From Pedobacter xixiisoli (lineage in GTDB: Bacteria; Bacteroidota; Bacteroidia; Sphingobacteriales; Sphingobacteriaceae): a stretch of 64,000 bases of DNA. Position numbers and translations under genes: made by a program. Below are positions 44,744 through 52,123 of this stretch, one piece after another. The first letter of the stretch is position 1. Every line of letters starts with the position of its first letter. The stretch covers positions 310,001 to 374,000 of the forward strand of contig NZ_OCMT01000003.1 of the NCBI RefSeq assembly GCF_900215335.1, given 5' to 3'. Below the pieces are notes generated by a model. That model saw only the letters and a program-made list of their open reading frames with translations, was not told the origin of the DNA and did no database searches.

Positions 44744-44814
44744 AGTCATGTGGCCGAGTGGTTAGGTACAGGTCTGCAAAACCTTTTACGGCGGTTCGAA
44801 TCCGCCCTTGACGT
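44744..44814 (+). tRNA. tRNA-Cys (anticodon GCA)
   Basis: T8-G9 and a D-arm GGCCGAGTGGTTAGGT are followed by the anticodon loop CTGCAAA (GCA at 44776-44778). The perfect T-arm is GGCGG-TTCGAAT-CCGCC, and U73, a Cys identity base, is at 44814. CCA is not encoded. The acceptor stem AGTCATG/CTTGACG pairs at only five of seven positions (A1-G72 and T6-T67 mismatched), and the top of the anticodon stem is C-T, so activity may be reduced. A terminator follows immediately. Confidence 0.75.
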
Positions 44815-44816
44815 CT

Positions 44817-44861
44817 AAAACAAAAAAGGAAAAGCCGTTTTAACTTTTCCTTTTTTGTTTG
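44817..44861. terminator. Bidirectional terminator after tRNA-Cys
   Basis: AAAAAAGGAAAAG (44822-44834) pairs with CTTTTCCTTTTTT (44844-44856), extended by C-G and A-T pairs outward. It serves the tRNA (+) and the 904-residue protein gene (-). Confidence 0.85.
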
Positions 44862-44879
44862 TTCAATTCCGAACCAGAA

Positions 44880-47594
44880 TTATTTTACTGTATACTTCAA
44901 TACGGTACGACCAACATTTCCGTCCTTGTCAATGCCTTCCACTACTGCTTTGTAATTTCCTTTGCCGTCGGCGTTGTTAAATTCAAAACTAATGTTGCCT
45001 TTCTCGTCAGTAATTAACTTCGGATTCCAGTAAATGGTAGTTCTCAAATCGTTACTAGTTACAGGTGCGTTTGGCGCATATTTAGGAGAGTAGAATTCTC
45101 TTTCTTTACTGTAGCCCATTGGCGAATACTTCACCTCATACTTTTTAGGAATCATATCCAAGAATTCTTGCTTAGATATTTTTTCTCCTTTAGGAATTTT
45201 TTTGGTATTGATTACAATTACACCTTTTGTTCCATGCATTCTATCTACGGTACCAAGTGGGTCGTTTAAGAAAATTTCTATAGACTCAACATCGTTAGCG
45301 GCAACAGTATTAATTGCATTTGCATCAACAAACATTCCGTTCAAGAAAATAGCGGCAGGAGTGCGTGCACCTTGATTGTAATCTCTTGTAATGTAGAATT
45401 TTTGTTCGTTAAATTCGTAAGTAAAGCTTGGTGCTTGCACTTTTAAACATTCCAAAAGCATGTTACAGCCTTCTAAATTTTTGCCATCTATAAACCTATC
45501 TGGAATTTGGCTTAACCCCGATAAAGCAGCATGGTCTGAATGACTAGGTTTTTTAATGGCGGCTCCTTTAATTTCCACAGTTTTTAAGGTGCGCATAAAG
45601 CGATATTGCTTTTGACTGTTAGTTAAATACGATGATAAGGCAGTATCAATATTTTCGATTTCATCTGCAGCATGAATATTTGTTCCTTTTCCAGCGCTCG
45701 GAGTACCGTCTAACATAATCATCAAGTTGTTATAGTTAGGATTAGAGCGAGCAGAAATAACTACCTGCGACGAATCTGGAAAAACTAAATCCTTGAAGTT
45801 AAAAACACCTACATTGCTGGTCTGGATTTCCCTAGATATTGGCTTTCCAGTTACCATCATTCTCATCATTCCCTTTCTTATTGGCATACCCGTTAAATCT
45901 CTCAACGTGCCCGAAATGCTAATTCCCTGCTCTGGCAATAAAAAAACTTTAGGATAACGTCCTGCTAAAATTTCCTTGTAAGCAAATCTTCTGTAACCTT
46001 GTGTCAATAGTAAGCGGTCTAAATCTCCAAGTTTTTTCTCATCAGTTTTGGTGAAATAATAGTTAGGTTTTTCTACGTAACCTTTCAAATCTGAAGTAAG
46101 CAGCAAAGAACTCAAAATAGTAGTTTCGTTGTTTTCATCTACTGGAACTTTGGTCTCGTCAGTAACCGTTACAGAGAAATCACCTGCTATTGGCTGACCT
46201 TTACTTTTGGCATCCAAGGTAAGTTTAACCTTTTGACGAGGTTTGTAAGTTGGTAAATCTGCCTTTAAAGCTAGGTTCATTGCATCAGCATGTAAAACAA
46301 AAACCAAACGTTCGCTAATAGGTTCGCTTTTTTCATCAAATAAAGTGATTTGTGTTATGCCTGAAGGAAAATTTTGTTTCGGTATTTTAGCTGTAATTAC
46401 TTGATTTTTTAAGTTTAGTTTAGCCGCGTAACCGATGGTATTGCTATTCTGTCCAACTAAAAAGAAAGATTTTTCTTTGTTGGCTTCAAAGAAGGCGTTA
46501 CTTGCGATAATGCGCAAGTTAATTACATCAGCAACAGCTGGATTGCTTGCCTGTAAGGTAATGCCCTCTACAGCTTTAGGTAAATCGAAGGTTGTAGAAA
46601 CCCCACCTGTGGTATATTTTAATTTGTAATTTTTACCTGCTTCTGGAGAAAGGAAAAAGCTGCCGATACCTGCAAATGAAGAAGTAAAGGTTCCAACTTC
46701 GGTGTTTTGTTCGTCTACAATGCTTCCTTTTACATCGCTACCCAAACCATTAGCTTTAACTGCTTTAAAACCAACCTGATTAGGTATGCCTACAATCAGT
46801 TGCCCTCCTTCTGGAAATACCTGAAAATCTATGGCGTTGTCATTTTGTCTAATATTGAAACTGGCACTTGCCAATTCTTTATCAGCAATACTTACATCGG
46901 CTACTAAAGTTCCTTTTTTAATTGGATCGCCAGCTTTACTTGTAACCGTTATGGTAAGATAACCGTTGGCGTCAGTTGTGCCGCGGCCTCTGGCAAAAAC
47001 ATCATAATTATGGAAAACCCGCCAATTGACTGTTTTATTGGCCAATGGTTTTTTACTGGTGTCTTTAAATTGGATACGAGCCGTAGTTTTTATGGCTTTG
47101 TCTGCTACGCTATTTGTAAGATTAGCATTCGTAATCAACTGTTTATCTATGGCTTCGCCAATTAAAATGTTTTTAGAGAAAAAATAATCTGGGTCGAAAT
47201 TCAACATCCATAATGTGTAAGCTCTGATGTAATAATTGCCTTGCTTAAAGGTGTTCATTGATAGCGGCATATTGCCATAAGCCACGCTGTTTTTTACGGG
47301 TAGCTTTACAGTTTGCACTAATGAATCTACTGCGTTGTACATTTCTACATAAACTATTTTGCTTAATGGCGATGGAATGTTGTTTTGTGTAGTAACGTAG
47401 GCCTTAAACCAGACTGTATCTGCAACGGCGTAGTAAGGTTTGTCGAAGTGTAGATATACTTTTTCTAAGGGTTGCTCGTCTGAAAGGCGCTTAGTTTTAG
47501 TAAGAATATTATTTAAGGTAACGCTGTCTTGTTGGGCATAGGCCGATGTTAGGGCAAAGCAAAAAAGCAGCAAAAAGATTTTCGTAAATTTCAT
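44880..47594 (-). CDS. Exported macroglobulin-domain protein with TonB-receptor plug domain
   Basis: 904 residues with signal peptide (FALTSAYAQ). The N-terminal ~600 residues are successive beta-sandwich domains like alpha-2-macroglobulin MG1/MG2 (EKVYLHFDKPYYAVADTVWFKAYV, LKADLPTYKPRQKVKLTLDAKSKGQPIAGDFSVTVTD). A plug-like domain lies at ~725-796 (PAAIFLNGMFVDANAINTVAANDVESIEIF, GTKGVIVINTK). A last MG-like domain (YWNPKLITDEKGNISFEFNNADGKG) follows. There is no barrel, no thioester motif, and no type IX sorting domain. Such proteins are common and uncharacterised in Bacteroidota; a role at the outer membrane is inferred. Monocistronic. Confidence 0.85.
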   Translation of the reverse strand: MKFTKIFLLLFCFALTSAYAQQDSVTLNNILTKTKRLSDEQPLEKVYLHFDKPYYAVADTVWFKAYVTTQNNIPSPLSKIVYVEMYNAVDSLVQTVKLPVKNSVAYGNMPLSMNTFKQGNYYIRAYTLWMLNFDPDYFFSKNILIGEAIDKQLITNANLTNSVADKAIKTTARIQFKDTSKKPLANKTVNWRVFHNYDVFARGRGTTDANGYLTITVTSKAGDPIKKGTLVADVSIADKELASASFNIRQNDNAIDFQVFPEGGQLIVGIPNQVGFKAVKANGLGSDVKGSIVDEQNTEVGTFTSSFAGIGSFFLSPEAGKNYKLKYTTGGVSTTFDLPKAVEGITLQASNPAVADVINLRIIASNAFFEANKEKSFFLVGQNSNTIGYAAKLNLKNQVITAKIPKQNFPSGITQITLFDEKSEPISERLVFVLHADAMNLALKADLPTYKPRQKVKLTLDAKSKGQPIAGDFSVTVTDETKVPVDENNETTILSSLLLTSDLKGYVEKPNYYFTKTDEKKLGDLDRLLLTQGYRRFAYKEILAGRYPKVFLLPEQGISISGTLRDLTGMPIRKGMMRMMVTGKPISREIQTSNVGVFNFKDLVFPDSSQVVISARSNPNYNNLMIMLDGTPSAGKGTNIHAADEIENIDTALSSYLTNSQKQYRFMRTLKTVEIKGAAIKKPSHSDHAALSGLSQIPDRFIDGKNLEGCNMLLECLKVQAPSFTYEFNEQKFYITRDYNQGARTPAAIFLNGMFVDANAINTVAANDVESIEIFLNDPLGTVDRMHGTKGVIVINTKKIPKGEKISKQEFLDMIPKKYEVKYSPMGYSKEREFYSPKYAPNAPVTSNDLRTTIYWNPKLITDEKGNISFEFNNADGKGNYKAVVEGIDKDGNVGRTVLKYTVK

Positions 47595-47624
47595 TTTAAT
47601 ACAAATTCAACATCGTTGTTAGGA

Positions 47625-47687
47625 ATGGAGCAATCCTGTAGGTTGGATGAAATATGATTAAGATTGCTTCGTGCCTCGCAATGACGA
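47625..47687. repeat. GATTGCTTC...CGCAATGACG intergenic repeat
   Basis: AGCAATC (47629-47635) is the inverted mate of GATTGCT (47662-47668), and TCGCAATGACG follows. Same family as 26550-26598. Confidence 0.6.
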
Positions 47688-48034
47688 GTAAAATGTTAAA
47701 TATATGGTTTATTGCTTAAGGACGGGCGATTGTATCTAAACTTTAACAAAATTTTACATTAGCAAAGGTTGATTTTATTTGCTGCGATGGGCCTCAATCT
47801 CATTCTCTGCCGCTGTTCTAGCTTCATTATAATCTGCATTCGTTTAATTGATGTCTGCTATGGTTTTCATTGCCGTCTGCTTTAGCTGACGGAAAATTAA
47901 GGGCAAAGGATTTTGTAAACTACACCTGATGGAAATGGAAACCCCGTACAAGAGCGCAGCGAAGGGGAGGAGTTGTAATGAACAGCAGGGCTACCGGTTG
48001 ACAGTAGTAGTGGATTTGCTGTTCTAAAAAAAAA

Positions 48035-48076
48035 ATCCGCAGATTTCAAGAATTTAACATTTGAAATCTGCGGGAT
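48035..48076 (-). terminator. Terminator of the tetR-nitroreductase operon
   Basis: CCGCAGATTTCAA (48037-48049) pairs with TTGAAATCTGCGG (48061-48073). On the minus strand it is followed by a ten-base T-run. Confidence 0.85.
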
Positions 48077-48081
48077 AAATA

Positions 48082-48711
48082 TTAAAGTTCAATAATGAAA
48101 TTTTCTTTCGATGAACGAACTTTTTTCAAGCCTGCTAACCAATCATTAGCTTCGTCGCGGTAACCTAAAGGTAAAACGGTAACGCTTTTTAAGCCTTGTT
48201 CGCTTAATTTTAAGATTTCATCGTATTTGGCATTGTCGAAACCTTCCATTGGCGTAGCATCAACTTTTAACAAAGCTGCTTCGGCAATAGCGGTACCAAA
48301 AGAAATGTAAGCCTGACGAGCTGCATGCTCAAAATTAACTTCAGCTTCTCTTGGTAAATAAATGCTTTTTAAGCGAGCTACGTAATCTGCTGTAGCTTCT
48401 GCCGGCACACCACGCTCTGCATTGGTACGGTTAAAAACTTCGTCAATACGTTCTTCGGTATAGTTATCCCAAGCGGCAAAAACCAATACGTGAGACGCAT
48501 CTACAATTTGAGATTGTGCAAAAGAGTGAGGTAGCAACTCTTGTTTCAAAGCAGGGTCGGTAATTACAATTACTTTGAAAGGTTGCAAGCCCGACGATGA
48601 AGGTGCCAAGCGAGCAGCTTCTAAAATTTGATCTACTTTTTCTTGAGGAACAGCTTGGCCGTTCATTTTTTTAGTGGCGTAACGCCAGTTTAATGCTTCA
48701 ATTAAGCTCAT
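48082..48711 (-). CDS. Nitroreductase-family FMN oxidoreductase (NAD(P)H-dependent)
   Basis: 209 residues. Nitroreductase fold with FMN-binding Arg/Lys in LNWRYATKKMNG, LEAARLAPSSSGLQPFKVIV and the C-terminal VTVLPLGYRDEANDWLAGLKKVR. It resembles NfsB/dihydropteridine reductase-type enzymes that reduce nitro groups, quinones or flavins in the cytosol. ATG 48711 (MSLIEALN) is chosen; the frame extends 15 codons upstream into the tetR gene with no family match. It follows the TetR stop by seven bases, so the two form an operon under that regulator. Confidence 0.92.
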   Translation of the reverse strand: MSLIEALNWRYATKKMNGQAVPQEKVDQILEAARLAPSSSGLQPFKVIVITDPALKQELLPHSFAQSQIVDASHVLVFAAWDNYTEERIDEVFNRTNAERGVPAEATADYVARLKSIYLPREAEVNFEHAARQAYISFGTAIAEAALLKVDATPMEGFDNAKYDEILKLSEQGLKSVTVLPLGYRDEANDWLAGLKKVRSSKENFIIEL

Positions 48712-48718
48712 GATTTTT

Positions 48719-49315
48719 TTAACGATTGATATTTTTAATGAATCCTTGTATGGCATCCAGAAGTATTTGCTGTTGCATTTCGTCGGGAGCCGCGGTTAGG
48801 TTAACCATGTTGATGGAAGTTAGTCCGTGGAGGATAGACCAAAGCGTGTGAAACTTGAGAAATTTACGTTGTTCATCTGCATCTTCCATCAAACTACTAA
48901 TGGTATTGATGAGTATACTACTGAAGTTACATATTTCTTTAATTTCTCTCGCTTTCTGACAGCTTGGAATGCCCAGACCGAACATCATTTTGTAATAGGC
49001 AGAATTGCGGAATGCGAAGTCGTAATAGCTTAACGCCATCTGAATAAGCTGTTGCTCTGGTTCCTGAAATTTCTCTTTTGTGCTTTGCATGTCCAATGCA
49101 AGCATATTGAAGCCATTTTTCACGAACTCTTCCTGTATAGCATCCTTGCTTTCGAAGTGATTGTACACCACAGGCAAACTATAGCCTATAGCTTCAGCAA
49201 TTTTTCTCATAGAAACAGCTTGCCAACCTTCTTGCAGCACAATTTCTTCTGCTACCTGTAGAATTGAATTCTTGGTCAGTTCTTTCTGCTTTTGCCTATC
49301 GTTTTTAACTAACAT
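48719..49315 (-). CDS. TetR-family regulator, paralogue of the efflux regulator
   Basis: 198 residues. HTH region NSILQVAEEIVLQEGWQAVSMRKIAEAIGYSLPVVYNHFESKD closely parallels the TetR at 20026-20625 (same EGW, SMRKIA and Y-F positions). The ligand domain also aligns (YYDFAFRNSAYYKMMFGLGIPSC versus YWDFAFEESEFYQLMYGVQVNCC). Both keep a Cys at the same place in that domain. It lies in an operon with a nitroreductase and has two copies of the same 13-bp palindrome around its own promoter. Probably an autorepressor that senses an electrophile or drug (inference). Confidence 0.92.
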   Translation of the reverse strand: MLVKNDRQKQKELTKNSILQVAEEIVLQEGWQAVSMRKIAEAIGYSLPVVYNHFESKDAIQEEFVKNGFNMLALDMQSTKEKFQEPEQQLIQMALSYYDFAFRNSAYYKMMFGLGIPSCQKAREIKEICNFSSILINTISSLMEDADEQRKFLKFHTLWSILHGLTSINMVNLTAAPDEMQQQILLDAIQGFIKNINR

Positions 49316-49326
49316 TTTATATTAGG

Positions 49327-49339
49327 TTAACACTGTTAA
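49327..49339. promoter_or_regulatory. TetR operator O4
   Basis: TTAACACTGTTAA, a perfect 13-bp palindrome extended to 15 by G and C, 11 bp before the tetR start codon and just downstream of its -7 box. Confidence 0.75.
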
Positions 49340-49347
49340 CAAAAGTA
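49340..49347 (-). promoter_or_regulatory. -7 box of the second tetR gene
   Basis: Minus strand TACTTTTG within TATACTTTTG, flanked on both sides by TetR operators. The identical ten bases occur before the first tetR gene. Confidence 0.6.
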
Positions 49348-49351
49348 TAAG

Positions 49352-49364
49352 TTAACAGTGTTAG
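49352..49364. promoter_or_regulatory. TetR operator O5
   Basis: TTAACAGTGTTAG, one base short of a perfect palindrome, centred 25 bp from O4 on the other side of the -7 box. Confidence 0.7.
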
Positions 49365-49427
49365 CTAAAAATATATTTTACGTTTTGACTAAAAAATGAT
49401 AGAGTGTTTAGCGAGAGCTAATATTTT

Positions 49428-49448
49428 TTATTCGTGCATCTGTGGTTA
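49428..49448. repeat. Single arm of the 21-bp inverted repeat family
   Basis: TTATTCGTGCATCTGTGGTTA matches the arm at 17943-17963 at 18 of 21 positions; no partner arm is nearby. Confidence 0.55.
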
Positions 49449-49571
49449 ATAAAAATAAACAGACAAACAATTTGATCTTAAATAGGGTTATTTCTTATGC
49501 AAGCATAGCTTGGGTGATTGTGATTTTAAGCTGCATGCGAATTGTTTTTATGGATACCAAATTTAAGCAAG

Positions 49572-50528
49572 ATGAAAAAATTGATATTATCAGCAGTACT
49601 GGTGGTGGTTGCTACCGCTGGTGCTATGGCGCAAGAAGTTAGAGGTTTTTACCTGAAACCAACAGGTAGTTATTTTATTAAAGTTACTCCGGTGGAGTTT
49701 CCAAATGTAGGTGAATTGCAACCTCGAGACCGAGTTTTTAACATCAATCCACTAACTGGGGCACAAACCCTACTTTCTGAAGAGACCATCACAGGCTCTT
49801 TTGGGCAAGGCTGGAGAGCAGGCTTAACTGGAGGATTTAGGTTTAGTCCAGTGGTAGCTTTTGAGATGGGAATCAACTATTTCCAAAGTGAAAGACAGAC
49901 GATGGCTCGTCAAACCGGTTATAATCAGAATAATGGTAACACATTGCTCTCAGTTCATTCTAGCGGACAAGCTAAGGCATTAGATTTAACCCCAACATTG
50001 GTCTTCCACGTGCCTACATCCAGCAACTTTAGGCCGTATTTGAAAATTGGAGCAGTATTGCCAGTTTATGGTTATTTGGATATCAAGACAACACTGAATG
50101 ACCAAACTGGAACTATTGCTAGCGAAATTAACCCTGCTTTGAGAGCTGTTCAGTTAACTAGAGAAGAACGTATTGAACCTAGACCAACTATCGGTTTTTT
50201 AGGTGCAGCTGGATTTAGTGTGCCTATTAGTGCTAAAGTTAGCTTTTTTAGTGAAATCGAATACCGTAACGTATCTGTAAGTAGCAAGGAAAAAGAAGTG
50301 AAGAAATTTGAAGGTACTGGTACAACGTTGCTAGGAACCCAAGTGCCAATAACCATTAACGATTTGCCAACTGCTCAACGTTACACAGATTACCATAAAA
50401 AAATTGATCAAAATTCTAACGTACCTGGTAATGCAAATTATGATCCTAACAAAAGAGGAGATGATTTGAGATCGTATATTAATATTGGTGGTTTAGGTAT
50501 GAATGTGGGCTTGAAGCTGGCTTTTTAA
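49572..50528 (+). CDS. Outer-membrane beta-barrel protein
   Basis: 318 residues with signal peptide (VVATAGAMAQ) and alternating beta strands (FRFSPVVAFEMGINYFQSER, LTPTLVFHVPTSSNFRPYLKIGAVLPVYG). The last strand, GLGMNVGLKLAF, ends in Phe, the BAM recognition pattern. No specific family is recognised beyond OmpW/OprF-like small barrels. ATG 49572 is chosen because it begins the signal peptide; the frame opens ten codons earlier. It is lone and ends 11 bp before a long perfect hairpin. Confidence 0.82.
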   Translation: MKKLILSAVLVVVATAGAMAQEVRGFYLKPTGSYFIKVTPVEFPNVGELQPRDRVFNINPLTGAQTLLSEETITGSFGQGWRAGLTGGFRFSPVVAFEMGINYFQSERQTMARQTGYNQNNGNTLLSVHSSGQAKALDLTPTLVFHVPTSSNFRPYLKIGAVLPVYGYLDIKTTLNDQTGTIASEINPALRAVQLTREERIEPRPTIGFLGAAGFSVPISAKVSFFSEIEYRNVSVSSKEKEVKKFEGTGTTLLGTQVPITINDLPTAQRYTDYHKKIDQNSNVPGNANYDPNKRGDDLRSYINIGGLGMNVGLKLAF

Positions 50529-50538
50529 GAAAGCTTCG

Positions 50539-50595
50539 AAACATTAAGAAATTAAGATTCATTAAGCCTTAATGAATCTTAATTTCTTAATGTTT
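50539..50595. terminator. 57-base perfect hairpin (bidirectional terminator / AAACATTAAG repeat)
   Basis: 28-base arms (AAACATTAAGAAATTAAGAT...) with a single C centre; both ends carry A or T tracts. It lies between convergent genes. Related imperfect copies are at 19204-19370. Confidence 0.85.
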
Positions 50596-50608
50596 TATTT
50601 AGATGTTT

Positions 50609-50998
50609 TTAAGAAGGAATCTGTTCCACTAAAATTTCTTTACCTGCTTTATCATAATAAATGCAGGTCATTTGGCTTAAATCAACAACCCATTTCTCGA
50701 TTCCGTTTTCAGCACAATCCTTACAGAAAGTGAAATAGTCTGTTTGCCCTTGTTGATGAGCCTTTAATTGCTTTAAAAATTGTTCCTTGTTGGTTTTTTC
50801 AGCGATTGCTAAGTTCTCATATTGAGCTTCAGAAGAGGTGCGGAAATTATTAGCCCCTAAATATACTGTATGGCTATCCTTTACCCAAGTCTCGAAGCCT
50901 AAAACTCCCATCTCTTTAATTTCCTGAATGTACTTTGGAAAATCTGATCCCGACTTCACTTTGTCATGAGCTTGCTCAATTTGTGCTACTGTAAACAT
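50609..50998 (-). CDS. DUF1398-family protein
   Basis: 129 residues, soluble, no signal peptide. The N-terminal FTVAQIEQAHDKVKSGSDFPKYIQEIKEMGV and later GFETWVKDSHTVYLG, FCKDCAENGIEKWVVDLSQMTCIYYDKAGKEI match the DUF1398 (YbcV-like) family. A CxxC-like pair (C-K-D-C) and one more Cys are present. Function is not known. It lies downstream of msrA on the same strand with a hairpin in between. Confidence 0.85.
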   Translation of the reverse strand: MFTVAQIEQAHDKVKSGSDFPKYIQEIKEMGVLGFETWVKDSHTVYLGANNFRTSSEAQYENLAIAEKTNKEQFLKQLKAHQQGQTDYFTFCKDCAENGIEKWVVDLSQMTCIYYDKAGKEILVEQIPS

Positions 50999-51014
50999 TT
51001 CTTCTTTTGGTTGA

Positions 51015-51044
51015 TGTATGGGCGAAACATTTTTCGCCCATACA
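51015..51044 (-). other. Hairpin between msrA and the DUF1398 gene
   Basis: TGTATGGGCGAAA with TTTCGCCCATACA, loop of four, 17 bases upstream of the DUF1398 start. No T-run follows on the minus strand, so it may be a regulatory or processing hairpin rather than a terminator. Confidence 0.5.
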
Positions 51045-51066
51045 AGATGCGAAATATTTTTAGCTC

Positions 51067-51663
51067 TTATTTAATCTTCGCTTTAAATAATTTTTCCAGC
51101 TTATCCATTTTTGGTAAAATTACAGCCCTGCAGTAAGGAGCTTGTCCATTTTTAATATAGTAATCTTGATGATAGTTTTCTGCTACATAAAAAGTCTGCG
51201 CTTTGTCTATGGCGGTAACTACAGGCTTGCCAAAGGCATTTTCTTTGTTAAGTAGCGTTTTGTATTTCTCGGCGGTAGCTTTTTGCTGCTCGTTATGATA
51301 GAAAATAACTGAGCGATATTGCGTACCAACGTCTGCACCTTGTCTGTTCAGTGTAGTTGGGTCGTGTAGCTTCCAGAAAATTTCAAGCAATTCTTCGTAG
51401 CTGATTTTTGCAGGGTCATACTGCATTTCAATTACTTCTGCATGGTTGGTGGTGCCTGTGCAAATATCTTCGTAAGTTGGGTTGGCCAAATGGCCACCTT
51501 CATAGCCAGAGCGGACATTACTTACTCCATTTAAACGTTGGAATACAGCTTCGGTACACCAAAAACAGCCCATTCCGAAGGTTGCTTTTTCTAGTTTTGG
51601 CTTTTGGGCATCTGCACCAAGTATAGAGAAGAGAATTAAAGACGTCATAATTATCCTTTTCAT
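51067..51663 (-). CDS. msrA: Peptide-methionine (S)-S-oxide reductase, exported
   Basis: 198 residues. MsrA reduces the S-epimer of methionine sulfoxide in proteins. The catalytic Cys is C33 in GMGCFWCTEAVF, with C36 next to it; GYEGGHLANPTYEDICTGTTNHAEVIEMQYDP and GTQYRSVIFYHNEQQ are family signatures, and a C-terminal Cys (QAPYCRAVI) may resolve the disulfide. A signal peptide (MKRIIMTSLILFSILGADAQ) indicates a periplasmic enzyme, whereas many MsrA are cytosolic. It is monocistronic or leads into the DUF1398 gene. Confidence 0.95.
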   Translation of the reverse strand: MKRIIMTSLILFSILGADAQKPKLEKATFGMGCFWCTEAVFQRLNGVSNVRSGYEGGHLANPTYEDICTGTTNHAEVIEMQYDPAKISYEELLEIFWKLHDPTTLNRQGADVGTQYRSVIFYHNEQQKATAEKYKTLLNKENAFGKPVVTAIDKAQTFYVAENYHQDYYIKNGQAPYCRAVILPKMDKLEKLFKAKIK

Positions 51664-51800
51664 TTTTTGTGTTTATGTAATTATACGTAAAAGCTGTCGC
51701 AATAGTTTTGCCCGCCATTAAAAATGACAAGCGGCTTAATATTGAGAAAGATTAGCTAACGATGGAATTAACCGTTAATATTTGAGATGTTGTTGCTGTT

Positions 51801-51929
51801 TAGCCCCGATAGCAGCGGAAATACTTTTTGTAGCACTTCCTTTAATTTGTCGAAGCATTTTGCAATAACCCTTTCGTTAAATTTAACATTGTAGTACCAC
51901 AAAAAGATTGCAGCGAATAGCGGGACTAC
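51801..51929. repeat. Imperfect 32-bp inverted repeat element (TAGCCCCG...CGGGACTA)
   Basis: TAGCCCCGATAGCAGCGGAA (51801 on) and the reverse complement of GCAGCGAATAGCGGGACTA (ending 51928) are diverged inverted arms that both run into CTTTTTGT. Fragments occur near 37229 and 8093. The surrounding gap 51664-52123 has no supported gene. Confidence 0.55.
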
Positions 51930-52123
51930 CGAAATATAGATGCGACTAAAACTGCGCTTCAGAATAAAAAGTACTTATGGTTGTGGGTAATAGTTCAGTT
52001 TTATCTGTATGTGTTAATAACTTAAGTTATTGTTTTATATGTTTTTATGTTGATATTTTTTGTTTAAATAAGGTTTGTTAACATAACTTTTCTAAATTTA
52101 ACTTGAACATTAAAATAAACGAT

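Larger units (their letters stand above)
47595..48081. other. Intergenic region (487 bp)
   Basis: Contains the repeat above, the nitroreductase terminator at its far end, and an interrupted minus-strand mini-frame (47775-47870). That frame starts MKTIADIN, meets a TAA, and continues as TNADYNEARTAAENEIEAH to a second stop. No intact gene is supported. Confidence 0.4.
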
